Assembly (NCBI GenBank): GCA_015056495.1
Contig: SVGC01000024.1
Coordinates: 1-57,641, forward strand
Origin: Butyrivibrio sp.
Lineage (GTDB): Bacteria > Bacillota > Clostridia > Lachnospirales > Lachnospiraceae
Length of the DNA: 57,641 nucleotides
Direction: 5' to 3'
The position numbers and the translations under genes were made by a program. Below, piece after piece: positions 24,417-33,200 of this stretch (position 1 is the first letter of the stretch; every line of letters begins with the position of its first letter). The notes under the pieces are model-generated. The model ran no database searches. It was not told where the DNA came from and was given only the letters and a program-made list of their open reading frames with translations.

Positions 24417-24612
24417 TAAATTCTAATACCGTCCCTTAATATTTCATTCGTAAGTTCCAGATTATCTTTAAGCTGATCCAAATTAAGGACATCTACTCTT
24501 TATCCGTATCGTTTTCATATGATTTATATGATCTAAGCGAGATTCCAATCAAATCTGCAACCTGCTGTTGTGTAAGCTTTTTTTCTAATCTCAGTTCTTT
24601 TATCTCACTCAT
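24410..24612 (-). pseudogene. Xre-HTH/nucleotidyltransferase gene with a large internal deletion
   Basis: On the minus strand ATG starts SEIKELRLEKKLTQQQVADL and runs through IGISLRSYKSYENDTDKE to TAG. A base later, in another frame, comes VDVLNLDQLKDNLELTNEIL ending RDGIRIYG and TGA. The first part is the HTH head and the second the typical C-terminus of HTH-linked MNT nucleotidyltransferases. The ~100 residues with the catalytic GSxxxG motif between them are gone. The protein would be non-functional except perhaps as a 39-residue HTH peptide. Confidence 0.65.
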
Positions 24613-24701
24613 TTTGCACCTCTCGTCCGACGCAAGTGCAATATTTGCACCTCGTTGTCAAGTATGAGTGCAATTAGTATAATCCGGTCATCAAAAAATC
24701 C

Positions 24702-25229
24702 TTAAGCAGTCTGCTTTTCCCAGTCTTCTTTGGTTAATAAGTTAACGTAATCGTTTCTCACCTCATTTAGGAGTGCCACCCTCACATTTTCTTTCTTTTT
24801 CTGGAACTTAAAACCAAGTTTCTCCTGAACTTTCTTTGACTGCTCGTTGCCTTCATAATAACAACACCATATCTTGCTAACTTTCAAATCTTCAAATGCA
24901 TGTCGAATCAGTTCTCTACAAGCCTCTGGCATAATTTCCTTTCCCCAGTAATCTCGGCCGAGCCAATAACCAAGTTCACACTCGTCTTTTTTTTCTTTAT
25001 TAAACATTAGAGTAATGCATCCAATCGGTTTATCTTCAGCCTTCAGACAAATCGCATAATTCTCTTTTCCTGTAAAGACGTTATTTATTGTATTAATGCT
25101 ATCCTCGACTGTCTTATGCGCAGGCCATCCACATCTCCAACCTATTTCCGGATCTTTTGCCAACTGAAAGAGCTCATCTTTATCATTCGTTGTCCAATGC
25201 CTAAAAAATAATCTTTCTGTCTCCATCAT
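24702..25229 (-). CDS. GNAT acetyltransferase (RimJ/RimL type)
   Basis: 175 residues. ETERLFFRHWTTNDKDELF opens the fold, and the acetyl-CoA strand region CELGYWLGRDYWGKEIMPEA with C-terminal YEGNEQSKKVQEKLGF is characteristic of the RimJ/RimL branch, which acetylates protein N-termini or small amines. The specific substrate cannot be predicted. Third in a minus-strand run after an esterase-like and a membrane protein. Confidence 0.88.
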   Translation of the reverse strand: MMETERLFFRHWTTNDKDELFQLAKDPEIGWRCGWPAHKTVEDSINTINNVFTGKENYAICLKAEDKPIGCITLMFNKEKKDECELGYWLGRDYWGKEIMPEACRELIRHAFEDLKVSKIWCCYYEGNEQSKKVQEKLGFKFQKKKENVRVALLNEVRNDYVNLLTKEDWEKQTA

Positions 25230-25267
25230 AATATTGTATCCTTAATCTCCTTTTCATCCAAAATCTA

Positions 25268-25996
25268 TCATATCTTCACCTTTATTTTCCTAGCCTTCGC
25301 TTCATGACTGAACTTTACAACAATAGTTTCTGACTCTGCCAGGTACTCCCAATAGTCAATAGTCATGTACAAATACTGACCACTGCCATCATGATATCTG
25401 CAGTAGTATAGCTTTTCACTCTCTAAATCCTTCATCAGCAATGGAATCGCTTCAACTACAATATTCTTTCTTTGGCTAGAATGAAAGTGAAATCTGGAAA
25501 TAAGCCAATCTGCTCCCATTGCTACTGCTATGGATATGTATGCAACAGGTTCTATAGCTTTTTCCCCATTTACTTCATGAGAATATCTCGCCTTTAGCTC
25601 TTTAACCTCAGCAACATAATCAGATACAGTGTATGACCTTTGTAACTTTTTTATTTTATATTTTTTGTACCAGCAAATTGCACCAACCACAGTAATAGGC
25701 ATAAGAGGCACCACGATCAGGAAATTCGCCACATCCTCATAATACAAAATCCCCTGGATCACCTTGATCACAATAATGCCATACGCGCCCAAAACAACAT
25801 AGATCATGAACTTACAGATCAAACCTACAATAAGAGCCCAGAAAAATCGCCATCCATCTTTATAGATGTCATCATTATCTGCAATTATCCTAACTATCAA
25901 AACTCCCAAGCAGTATGAAGCCGGAATCAGCACTAGTGAAACCACTATCAGATCATATAACGTTTTCAATGAAACAGGTGCCAGGATCACGCTCAT
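25268..25996 (-). CDS. Membrane protein of unknown function
   Basis: 242 residues from the ATG after GGAGGAAAAGAGCT. An earlier in-frame ATG has no site. Three to four hydrophobic segments (about 8-30, 45-75, 80-105) are followed by a cytoplasmic-looking domain with mixed strands (YYCRYHDGSGQYLYMTIDYW). No family recognised. Between the esterase-like and GNAT genes, 38 bases from each, so probably co-transcribed. Confidence 0.7.
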   Translation of the reverse strand: MSVILAPVSLKTLYDLIVVSLVLIPASYCLGVLIVRIIADNDDIYKDGWRFFWALIVGLICKFMIYVVLGAYGIIVIKVIQGILYYEDVANFLIVVPLMPITVVGAICWYKKYKIKKLQRSYTVSDYVAEVKELKARYSHEVNGEKAIEPVAYISIAVAMGADWLISRFHFHSSQRKNIVVEAIPLLMKDLESEKLYYCRYHDGSGQYLYMTIDYWEYLAESETIVVKFSHEAKARKIKVKI

Positions 25997-26033
25997 AGCT
26001 CTTTTCCTCCAAAAATAGTTTTTTGCCAATTAC

Positions 26034-26663
26034 CTAACCATTGCTGTTCAGGACCCAGGCAAAACCCTTGGCAGTCCTGATGTCAGCGTCTTTGAAATGA
26101 TTGCCTTCATTCCATTCGAGAATGCAGTTCACATTTCTTTCTTTTAACAAGCTGTGAGCTTCACGTATTCTATCACCTACAGTCGCCATAACGGGATTAC
26201 GTGCCTTTTCTTCCCTATCTCCGATGCTAAGGTATACAGTATCCGTTTTAATCTCATTCTTTTTCATATAATCTTCAAAACCCGGAAACCACATGGAAGG
26301 TGACGCTGCTGCAACGCCGTCAAAGATATCAGTCTGATAAGCTGCCCACAGAGCAAAAAGTCCTGCCAACGAATAACCGCCAATGTAATATTTTTTTCCC
26401 TTGTCATCGCATAACTTCAAAAGCTCGCCAAGAGTCCTGGATGCATCGCCGCCAAAGTTCTCTTTTCCAAATACTGCCGGTGCTTCCCAGGGCGAAAGAT
26501 CATTGTTCCAATTATTGATACTGCCTGCAATCAGGCGAAAGCTCAAATCGCAGCTATTAGTGATCATTGCAAACTCATTTTCAATTCCTTCAAGATCATG
26601 ATCATCGACTGGCTGGATCAGGATGATGTTGGAATCTGCATTACCAAATTCACATGTTTTCAT
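26034..26663 (-). CDS. Alpha/beta hydrolase, esterase-like
   Basis: 209 residues. The nucleophile elbow GGYSLAGLF (near 117-125) and a C-terminal GNHF with His (near 190) fit a Ser-His hydrolase of the putative-esterase group. The central ASPSMWFPGFEDY segment matches the same group (enterochelin-esterase-like). No signal peptide. Substrate unknown. First gene of a three-gene run; its upstream region carries REP copy A. Confidence 0.8.
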   Translation of the reverse strand: MKTCEFGNADSNIILIQPVDDHDLEGIENEFAMITNSCDLSFRLIAGSINNWNNDLSPWEAPAVFGKENFGGDASRTLGELLKLCDDKGKKYYIGGYSLAGLFALWAAYQTDIFDGVAAASPSMWFPGFEDYMKKNEIKTDTVYLSIGDREEKARNPVMATVGDRIREAHSLLKERNVNCILEWNEGNHFKDADIRTAKGFAWVLNSNG

Positions 26664-26674
26664 ATTATTTACCT

Positions 26675-26710
26675 AATGGTCCTAGGGGACGGGGTTTGTG
26701 GTCCATTTTT
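26675..26710 (-). repeat. REP-like palindrome A (left flank of RAYT1)
   Basis: AATGG..CCATT arms around CCTAGGGGACGGGG. Orientation is opposite to palindrome B on the other side of the RAYT gene. Confidence 0.8.
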
Positions 26711-26803
26711 CAAATTCATATTGCAATTTTCTCTCATTAAATATATACTTCTAAAGTCAACATTTTTGACATTCTAAATTTTATATCTTACAGGAGTTAT
26801 TTT

Positions 26804-27583
26804 ATGCCAAGAAAGCCCAGAACACTGAGTTCAACTGGCATATATCATATCATACTTCGATCTGTCAATCAGCACATCATATTCGAAGAAGATTCCGATT
26901 ATCAAAAATTCCTTTTTATTTTATCAGATTGTAAAAAGAAATATGATATTGATATATTTGCCTATTGCCTAATGAACAATCATATCCATTTATTAATTCA
27001 TATTCCCGACGATAAGCTAGCCAGCTTTTTCCAAAGTCTCGGAACGAGATTTGTTCGTTGGTACAATAATAAATATTTGCGCAGCGGTCATCTTTTCCAA
27101 GAGCGATTCTATAGTTCAGTAGTTGAAAGCGAACAAGCTTATCTGTCTACTCTAATCTATATTCATAACAATCCGGTCAAAGCAAATATGTGTCGTTATG
27201 CATCAGAATATCGTTGGAGCAGCATTAACGCTTACTTGGGCGCAGAAAATCCTTTGATCAACGCGTCATTCTCATATAACATCGCCGGCTCAAAGGATTC
27301 TTTGCTTCATTATTTTGCAAAAGAAGCTGATTCACCTGAAAATTCACTATTTGAAAATGATCACCGTGAAGCGAATCATTTTTTTACAGATGAAAAAGCT
27401 TTGGACATATTTAAATCAATAACTCATCTCTCATCAGCATCTGATGTAATCACGCTTGAAAAAGTTAAAAGAAATGAGTATGTTCGACTGTTAAAAAAAG
27501 AAGGGCTGACAATCAAACAGATTGCACGAGTCATGGACATTTCCGGAACAACTGTCAAAAGAATCTGTCAAATGGTCCACTAA
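26804..27583 (+). CDS. REP-associated tyrosine transposase (RAYT/Y1 family), copy 1
   Basis: 259 residues of the IS200-like Y1 domain fused to a C-terminal helix-turn-helix (KKEGLTIKQIARVMDISGT). The metal-binding HUH motif is NHIHLL (His60, His62). The Tyr-bearing helix lies in TRFVRWYNNKY (81-91), where which Tyr is catalytic is uncertain. GHLFQERFYS and YIHNNPVKANMC are RAYT signatures. RAYTs nick and join single-stranded REP palindromes in trans. Inverted REP-like palindromes A and B flank the gene, and its last codons (MVH, stop) are inside B. AGGAG precedes ATG. Close paralogue of the copy at 33.2-34.0 kb. Confidence 0.93.
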   Translation: MPRKPRTLSSTGIYHIILRSVNQHIIFEEDSDYQKFLFILSDCKKKYDIDIFAYCLMNNHIHLLIHIPDDKLASFFQSLGTRFVRWYNNKYLRSGHLFQERFYSSVVESEQAYLSTLIYIHNNPVKANMCRYASEYRWSSINAYLGAENPLINASFSYNIAGSKDSLLHYFAKEADSPENSLFENDHREANHFFTDEKALDIFKSITHLSSASDVITLEKVKRNEYVRLLKKEGLTIKQIARVMDISGTTVKRICQMVH

Positions 27584-27602
27584 CCCCGTCCCCTAGGACC
27601 AT
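27571..27602 (+). repeat. REP-like palindrome B (right flank of RAYT1)
   Basis: ATGGTCC/GGACCAT arms around ACTAACCCCGTCCCCTA. Supplies the stop codon of RAYT1 and touches the end of the convergent methyltransferase gene. Identical over 33 bases to unit C3 near 30.47 kb. Confidence 0.85.
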
Positions 27603-28402
27603 CAGATGTGTTTCTTCCCCTGCAGAATCATAGAAAGCGGATAGCCACTATGATCTATCGAAGCAAAGCCACCACTTATATCATAGTCAAACTCTTTAAG
27701 TCCGTTGATAACAATTCCATTATTACACATTCCGGATACTATTTCTGACATCGGATGAGTATAATCCGTAAACGTCTTTGAGTGATAGCTCTTAAGCGTC
27801 ATATAGTACATGCCTTCATTTCCGGTCCATTCATGCTCAAAGTATGAAAAATGGCATTCCATCCTATGCATCGGATCAAACTCCGCATCACCTTCTGTGG
27901 CAAGCATATTTGTACACGGATGTTGTTCATTAAGCACGATCACAGCTCCGGGCTTCATGCATTTTGCTACTATTGCAAAAAAGCGATTTAAATCTTCAAA
28001 CCAACATAATGCCCCTATAGTAATGATTACAATATCAAACTGCTCTTCGTAGCGCTCATCAATGTCATAGACATTAACAGCCTCAAATCTACAGGGCAGA
28101 TCCAGTTCCTTAGCTTTTTCATTTGCAAAAGCAACCTGATTTTCAGCAATATCAAAACCTATTCCCTTAGAGGCTTTTCCGCTTTTTACCAAAGAAAGCA
28201 GCTCCCTGCCGTTATTACAACAGAATTGTCCGATTGTCTTTCCTTCTGTATCGATATTCCGTAAAACATCAGCCATCTCTTTTTCAAAAAAAGGATACTC
28301 TTCCTTTTGTATACGTTCTGTTATATCAACGCCCCAAGATGCATCCCTGTTTTCAAACGCCTCTTCCCATGCTGCCTTATTTTCTTCAATATACTTTTCC
28401 AT
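27602..28402 (-). CDS. Class I SAM-dependent methyltransferase
   Basis: 266 residues. Motif I appears as IGQFCCNNGRELLSL (about 56-70) and motif II as GIGFDIAENQVAFAN, followed by FDIVIITIGALCWFEDLNRF and a VIVLNEQHPC loop. This is the Rossmann-fold layout of the UbiE/COQ5-like group. Target unknown. Follows another methyltransferase gene by 79 bases in a run that includes a macrolide-type glycosyltransferase, so small-molecule modification is plausible. Confidence 0.85.
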   Translation of the reverse strand: MEKYIEENKAAWEEAFENRDASWGVDITERIQKEEYPFFEKEMADVLRNIDTEGKTIGQFCCNNGRELLSLVKSGKASKGIGFDIAENQVAFANEKAKELDLPCRFEAVNVYDIDERYEEQFDIVIITIGALCWFEDLNRFFAIVAKCMKPGAVIVLNEQHPCTNMLATEGDAEFDPMHRMECHFSYFEHEWTGNEGMYYMTLKSYHSKTFTDYTHPMSEIVSGMCNNGIVINGLKEFDYDISGGFASIDHSGYPLSMILQGKKHI

Positions 28403-28481
28403 GTCTTCCCTTCATATGACTGTAATTATAGGAAACACTGCTATGCGTCCATTATTACGAACTGCATCAATGTTTTCCTTT

Positions 28482-29189
28482 TCACTTATTTCTAAGAATA
28501 AAGATTCTTCTTGCCTCCTTATTTTCACCTGGCCATGCAAAGTATTCTATTTTCTCTACTTCAAAGTACTTGGATAAAATACCTGTCCATTCTTCATCTG
28601 TTCTTGAGACCATACGAAGTACTCCATTTAGGTATAATTCGTTACCATTCTTTATTTCAATGTTCTTTTCAGGATCGCTTTCAAACTTTTTATAGTAGTT
28701 CATAGAAACTATGATCCTGGCATCCTTTGTTGCAATTCGTGACATGTTCTTTAGGATATCTTCTGCAACATCAGCTGGAAGGACGTCTATTACATTACTG
28801 CAAAAGATTCCATCGAATAATTCTTCCTTTTCTGTGCTGATCCACTCTGATGATACGCACTCAGCCTTAAAACCGCTTGTCACGTCATAGGCAGAACCAA
28901 GGAAATTAGCCAGTTTAACTGCATTCTCCACTACGTCAACACTTGTCACATCCTTGCATCCTGATTTATTTAAGGTAATTCCTGCCCAGCCTTCTCCACA
29001 ACCGTAGTCAAGAACCTTTGAGCAACCTGATAACTGCTCTATAATGATGTCGCGAAGTTTCTCTGATGAAGCCAACTCCTTCCATCCATTTTCAGGATCT
29101 ACATCTTGCAGAAACTTCTCTTTTTCCTCATCACTCATTTCAAATGCATTGTTCCAGAATTTCAATGCGTCGTTGTATACGTCACTCAT
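28482..29189 (-). CDS. Class I SAM-dependent methyltransferase
   Basis: 235 residues. SAM motif I VLDYGCGEGWAGITL (about 57-71) and acidic motif II DVTSVDVVENAVKLAN are clear, then FDGIFCSNVIDVLP as motif post-I. Start overlaps the glycosyltransferase stop by four bases (ATGA), so the two are translationally coupled and probably act on the same compound. Acceptor unknown. Confidence 0.88.
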   Translation of the reverse strand: MSDVYNDALKFWNNAFEMSDEEKEKFLQDVDPENGWKELASSEKLRDIIIEQLSGCSKVLDYGCGEGWAGITLNKSGCKDVTSVDVVENAVKLANFLGSAYDVTSGFKAECVSSEWISTEKEELFDGIFCSNVIDVLPADVAEDILKNMSRIATKDARIIVSMNYYKKFESDPEKNIEIKNGNELYLNGVLRMVSRTDEEWTGILSKYFEVEKIEYFAWPGENKEARRIFILRNK

Positions 29190-30373
29190 TTGTTATTTTT
29201 CCTCCCTAACAATTGTTTTTCCCCAAAACTTGAAATAAAACTAACCGCTTCTTTGATACCGCCGCTATTCTTGAAGCTTTCAGATACTTTTTCCGCACCT
29301 TGCCTAAAACGCTCTTCTTCAAGAATACGTGTAACAGCGTCCATGACAGCTTCTTCGCTAATAGAAGTCAGTCTAAGACCTGCTCCAAGCTCTTCTGTCC
29401 TTTTGGCCACTGCATCCTGCTCAGGAGTCTGCGGGAATAAGATTAGCGGGACTCCAAAATACAACCCTTCTGAGGCCGAATTCATTCCGCAGTGAGTAAT
29501 GAAAGCATCAGCGATTGAAAGAACAGCCATCTGATCTACGCTTTCATAAATTTCAATATTATCTGGCACATCATTAAAATGATCTGTGTTTGTACCCATA
29601 GATACAATGACCTGATAATCCGTTTCGCCAAAAGCGTTGATGCAATTGCGGTAAAACTCTCTATTCTGATTTACGGTACCCATAGAAATATAAATTGTTT
29701 TCTCTGCCTTTTTTTCAAAAGTATCTCTGATGGGACGTATTGATGGGCCTATAAAATGGTACTTATCAGAGAATGTATCTGAACATGGCTGAAAAAATTT
29801 GGAAGTATACACTATTGTATTGGTATCATTATCATTCTGTACGATATCCAGAATTCCTTTAACCGGATAGCCTTTTTCCTGAAGTCTTTTGATCTGCTTA
29901 TTCACTTTGGGCATGGAGAACAGCATTTTCAGAGTTTCTGCAACACCGTGCTTCATATACCTGGATGAATATCTATTAAATGCAAATGTAGTCGTTGATG
30001 AGATAAATGGAATACCGTGCTTCATTGCAGCAAGTTTCCCCCAATATGCGACGGAGTCTGCCACAATAATATCTGGCTGCAATTCATTGATCTTGGCTGT
30101 AACCATCTCGTCCAATGCCAGCGTTGATGATACGAGAAGTTCAACCGCAAATGCCTGATCCTTGCCAACCCTGCCAGCGTTTTCTTTATCTTCCATCTCG
30201 AAATCAAATCCATCGCATGAAATAAAGATAGCTCCGGCATTTTCTATTTTATCCCTGAACATTTCGAATGAAAAATAATAGATTTCATGTCCACTTTCAG
30301 TTAATGCCCTGACAAGTCCGAGTGTCGGATTGGTATGCCCATGAGCCGGAATGCAAAACCATGCTATTCTCAT
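29186..30373 (-). CDS. GT1 glycosyltransferase, macrolide-type (MGT/UGT family)
   Basis: 395 residues from ATG preceded by AAAGGAG. A longer in-frame ORF upstream only translates a REP element. RIAWFCIPAHGHTNPTLGL opens the GT-B fold with the catalytic His in PAHGH. The sugar-nucleotide signature THCGMNSASEGLYFGVPLI plus PQTPEQDAV lies near 290-325. MGT members use UDP-glucose to glycosylate macrolides, flavonoids or lipids. No signal peptide. Coupled to a methyltransferase and two genes from an ABC-F protein, suggesting self-defence by drug modification or tailoring of a metabolite. Confidence 0.9.
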   Translation of the reverse strand: MRIAWFCIPAHGHTNPTLGLVRALTESGHEIYYFSFEMFRDKIENAGAIFISCDGFDFEMEDKENAGRVGKDQAFAVELLVSSTLALDEMVTAKINELQPDIIVADSVAYWGKLAAMKHGIPFISSTTTFAFNRYSSRYMKHGVAETLKMLFSMPKVNKQIKRLQEKGYPVKGILDIVQNDNDTNTIVYTSKFFQPCSDTFSDKYHFIGPSIRPIRDTFEKKAEKTIYISMGTVNQNREFYRNCINAFGETDYQVIVSMGTNTDHFNDVPDNIEIYESVDQMAVLSIADAFITHCGMNSASEGLYFGVPLILFPQTPEQDAVAKRTEELGAGLRLTSISEEAVMDAVTRILEEERFRQGAEKVSESFKNSGGIKEAVSFISSFGEKQLLGRKNNK

Positions 30374-30388
30374 GTTTTCTCCTTTTCT

Positions 30389-30490
30389 TAAAATGACCCC
30401 TGGGGGACGGGAACATAGTGTCATAAAATGGTCCCTTGTCCCCGTCACCAGTGGAGCAAATGGTCCACTAACCCCGTCCCCTAGGACCAT
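30389..30490. repeat. REP-like cluster C (three units)
   Basis: C1 (30389-30427) has ATGACC..TGTCAT arms around TGGGGGACGGG. C2 (30425-30462) has ATGGTCCC and TGTCCCCGT. C3 (30459-30490) is identical to palindrome B. The three units lie head to tail in the gap between the kinase and glycosyltransferase genes, with mixed orientation of the core. Confidence 0.85.
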
Positions 30491-31254
30491 CACAAATCAT
30501 AGTTCTTCGAACATAGCACTTTGTAGTTTCCTTCAAATATTTCTTTGCAGATTCTAAGTTCCAGTTTCTGCCTGTGTTTAAAATGCTCAAGTAGTGCAGC
30601 TAAGCCTGATATGCCTTTTTCTTTCGCATATGGTGAATTATCAAAATACTGCATCATAAGAGGAAACCACATTTCATTTCCTTTATCATCAGATCTTTCT
30701 TTTCTTATAATATTAATGTTTGATGGTATATCGTCAGTTTTTAGATAGAGTATCTGGTATTTTTTTCCAGAAAGAGCCTCTTTTACCTGCTTATAAAAAT
30801 CGATGATTTCCTCGTCGCTGCAGTTTTGAAACAATATCATATCTTCAACAATATTCTGGAAGATAGAGCATTCAAAGATATTTTCATCCCCATACCAGTT
30901 TTGAAATCTTCTAAGGACAATCTCTCTAAAACGAGCCTTGCTAACTCGACCATTATAAATTTCATACTGCTCCAGATCTTTATGAAATCCAAGAACATCG
31001 GTAATAATCTTGGTATAACAGATGATCATATGGTCATCTTCTTTAAAACTCATTTTCTCAATTTCACTTCTGATAGTGTTATACTTTACAAGAATCGCAT
31101 CATATGTCGCTTTATCAACATAAGCGCACCAGGCAAGCTCTATCGGTGAATAATCGCCCTCACATATTGCCATATAATCAGTATATTTCTCGGAAAGCTT
31201 TCTTACAAGCGTACTTTTGCCACTTCCCTGCAAACCTTCAATAAAATAATTCAT
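30490..31254 (-). CDS. Small P-loop kinase-like protein
   Basis: 254 residues. Walker A is at the extreme N-terminus, GLQGSGKST (8-16). A DHMIICY Walker-B-like strand lies near 73-79, and Arg-rich helices (RFREIVLRRF) lie near 128. This resembles the nucleoside/aminoglycoside-kinase-like NTPases of the AAA_33/thymidylate-kinase-like group. Substrate not predictable. AAGGAG six bases before ATG. Its stop codon lies at the edge of REP C3 and its promoter side at REP D. Confidence 0.75.
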   Translation of the reverse strand: MNYFIEGLQGSGKSTLVRKLSEKYTDYMAICEGDYSPIELAWCAYVDKATYDAILVKYNTIRSEIEKMSFKEDDHMIICYTKIITDVLGFHKDLEQYEIYNGRVSKARFREIVLRRFQNWYGDENIFECSIFQNIVEDMILFQNCSDEEIIDFYKQVKEALSGKKYQILYLKTDDIPSNINIIRKERSDDKGNEMWFPLMMQYFDNSPYAKEKGISGLAALLEHFKHRQKLELRICKEIFEGNYKVLCSKNYDL

Positions 31255-31267
31255 ATCTTACTCCTTT

Positions 31268-31328
31268 CAAAATGACCCAGGGGGAGGGGATCAAATGGTC
31301 CACTAACCCCGTCCCCAGGGGTCATTTT
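31268..31328. repeat. REP-like palindrome D (composite)
   Basis: Outer arms AAATGACCC and GGGGTCATTT. Inside are GGGGGAGGGG and a complete ATGGTCCACTAACCCCGTCCCC half of the B type, so it looks like two REP halves joined. It covers the stop codon region of the ABC-F gene. Confidence 0.8.
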
Positions 31329-32857
31329 TTAAGCCCTTCTTCTGTTAATGTATATACTGTAGTACAAACCTCATCAATAAATTTCCTGTCATGAGAGATG
31401 CATATCACAGCACCAGGGAAACTGGATATCATCTTTCTTATAACAGGTCCTGAAAGCGGTGAAAAGTTTCTCGTAGGTTCATCCAAAATGAGAACATTTG
31501 CGTCAGAAAGACTCATCTTAAGAAGCAGCACCTTGGCTTTCTGTCCGCCTGATAGTTCTCTTATTGGATGATCCATCTCATCCGCTGTATATTTAAGGGA
31601 GCCAAGATAAGTCCTGATGCGTGTACGTACTTCCTTTTCTCCGGTATCATCCAGGTATTCCACAGGCGTCACATCAAGATCAAGCATTTCCTCATAGTTC
31701 TGCGGCATGTACTGAGCTTTTATATCATTTCTTGAAAGAAGCTCCTGCGCTATCTCCTTTAGTAGCGTTGTTTTCCCGGCACCATTAGCTCCAACTATAC
31801 AGATTTTCTCAGGTCCCCTGACTCTTAGAAAAATATTTTTTGCCAGAATCCTGGAATCATCAACCGTTTTCAATTCATTAAGCGTAAACTCTATGACTGT
31901 CTTGCCTACAGGCATTTTGGCATTCTCATTACCCAATTTAAAAAATATAGCTTCCTCCTGCTCAGGCATCTTTGCCATTTTTTCATCTTCTTTTGCAAAG
32001 CGCTTGCCCATAGCTTTGACAGTATGCATCTTGTCTTTAAGGTTCTTGCCAACAGACGGAGCCTGTCTTGAAACACCGGAAAGAGCATGTTCTACACTGT
32101 TGTATACCCTTGCAAACTTTTCATCACGGCGTTTTTTCTCTTTTTTATCATTAATGGCAAGCTGCTCCTGCTTTTCGAAATTCTCCTCTCTTTTCTCAAT
32201 GTAGTTTTTATAGCTATCCCTGACAATTGTATACCTGCTCTTGGTCTTCCTCATGATCTGCTCAATATGGATTACTACATTAGCCGTATTTTCTATAAGT
32301 GTCTCATCATGGGATATGAAAAGAACTATATGCTCCCAGTCAATAATGATCTTTTCAAGCAATTCCAGCGTACTAATATCAATGTCATTTGATGGCTCGT
32401 CAAGCAAAAGAACTGTCGGCTTATCAATTAGGATCCTTAGCAGCTGTGCCTTTACTTTCTCGCCACCCGATAGGCTGCCCATGCTCTGATCGCTGTAAAA
32501 AAAGTCTGCCGGCAGCCTAAATTTCTTGGCCAGCTCTGACAGTTCTTTGGGCTCCTTGTCAAAAAAGAGCTTAGCCTCTGAGAAGTATTCATAAATTGTT
32601 TTTTCCTTGTCACAATCAGGTAATTCCTGTGGAAGGTATCCCAGCACTTCTCCAGCTGTTATCAGTTCTCCTTCGCATTCCGTATATTCTTCAGCCAGTT
32701 CCGGATTATAAATCCACTTCATCAGAGTCGATTTACCATTCCCCTCTTCCCCGATGATCACAGCCTTATCCCCATCTTTTAAAGCCACATTGAATTTTTC
32801 TAAAATAATTCTCAGGTCCTTGCGATGTGTAATAGTTAAATTTTTAATCTGCAGCAT
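31322..32857 (-). CDS. ABC-F ATPase, antibiotic-resistance ribosome-protection type
   Basis: 511 residues with two ATPase domains and no membrane segment. Walker A1 GEEGNGKST (36-44), signature LSGGE and DEPSND; a long charged linker (about 195-300), the segment that reaches the ribosomal P/A site; Walker A2 GANGAGKTT, LSGGQ and DEPTRNFSP. ABC-F resistance proteins displace lincosamides, streptogramins, pleuromutilins or macrolides from the ribosome. The long leader with promoter, four-codon ORF and terminator upstream is how many of these genes are induced by ribosome-stalling drugs. Drug range cannot be told from sequence. Confidence 0.9.
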   Translation of the reverse strand: MLQIKNLTITHRKDLRIILEKFNVALKDGDKAVIIGEEGNGKSTLMKWIYNPELAEEYTECEGELITAGEVLGYLPQELPDCDKEKTIYEYFSEAKLFFDKEPKELSELAKKFRLPADFFYSDQSMGSLSGGEKVKAQLLRILIDKPTVLLLDEPSNDIDISTLELLEKIIIDWEHIVLFISHDETLIENTANVVIHIEQIMRKTKSRYTIVRDSYKNYIEKREENFEKQEQLAINDKKEKKRRDEKFARVYNSVEHALSGVSRQAPSVGKNLKDKMHTVKAMGKRFAKEDEKMAKMPEQEEAIFFKLGNENAKMPVGKTVIEFTLNELKTVDDSRILAKNIFLRVRGPEKICIVGANGAGKTTLLKEIAQELLSRNDIKAQYMPQNYEEMLDLDVTPVEYLDDTGEKEVRTRIRTYLGSLKYTADEMDHPIRELSGGQKAKVLLLKMSLSDANVLILDEPTRNFSPLSGPVIRKMISSFPGAVICISHDRKFIDEVCTTVYTLTEEGLKK

Positions 32858-32920
32858 ATATCTTCTCCTGTCCCGCTGCTTATTTTACATAAAAGAATCT
32901 ATTCAATGTTTTTTCTGATA

Positions 32921-32957
32921 AACAAAAATAAGCCTATTTTGCATACGCAAAATAGAC
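32921..32957 (-). terminator. Attenuator terminator in the ABC-F leader
   Basis: Perfect CTATTTTGC-GTAT-GCAAAATAG stem followed on the minus strand by GCTTATTTTTG. An upstream GCCTA (in CAGCCTAACTG) is complementary to TAGGC on the 3' arm and offers an antiterminator pairing. Confidence 0.75.
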
Positions 32958-33076
32958 TCACACAAATAGACCTACCCTACAGTTAGGCTGAAAATGCATG
33001 ATAATCCAGATTAAGCGTACACAAACAAGCCGCATAAGCAGCTATAAATAAATCAAACGTGTTCACTCAAGCTAAA

Positions 33077-33091
33077 TTATCTAATACTCAT
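33077..33091 (-). CDS. Leader peptide MSIR upstream of ABC-F
   Basis: Four codons (ATG AGT ATT AGA) and TAA. AGGTGAAGGA precedes the start. It lies about 40 bases into the leader and 120-150 bases before the attenuator hairpin. Ribosome stalling on such a peptide is a known induction mode for ABC-F and erm genes. Translation is inferred, not shown. Confidence 0.5.
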   Translation of the reverse strand: MSIR

Positions 33092-33140
33092 TCCTTCACC
33101 TAAACGCAAAGCGCTCTTTCTTTATTTTTTAATCATTTTC

Positions 33141-33169
33141 ATGATAGCACCATGGTTAATGGGTTTCAA
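33141..33169 (-). promoter_or_regulatory. Promoter of the ABC-F leader
   Basis: On the minus strand TTGAAA (33164-33169), 17-base spacer, TATCAT (33141-33146). The start would lie near 33134, giving a ~275-base leader before the ABC-F ATG. Confidence 0.75.
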
Positions 33170-33200
33170 TAATTTTTTACGTATATCCTGATACTGTATT

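Noticed and set aside
30374..30493. 40-codon N-terminal extension of the glycosyltransferase
   Set aside because: It is translation of REP cluster C. The ATG with AAAGGAG at 30373 begins the conserved RIAWFCIPAHGH sequence.
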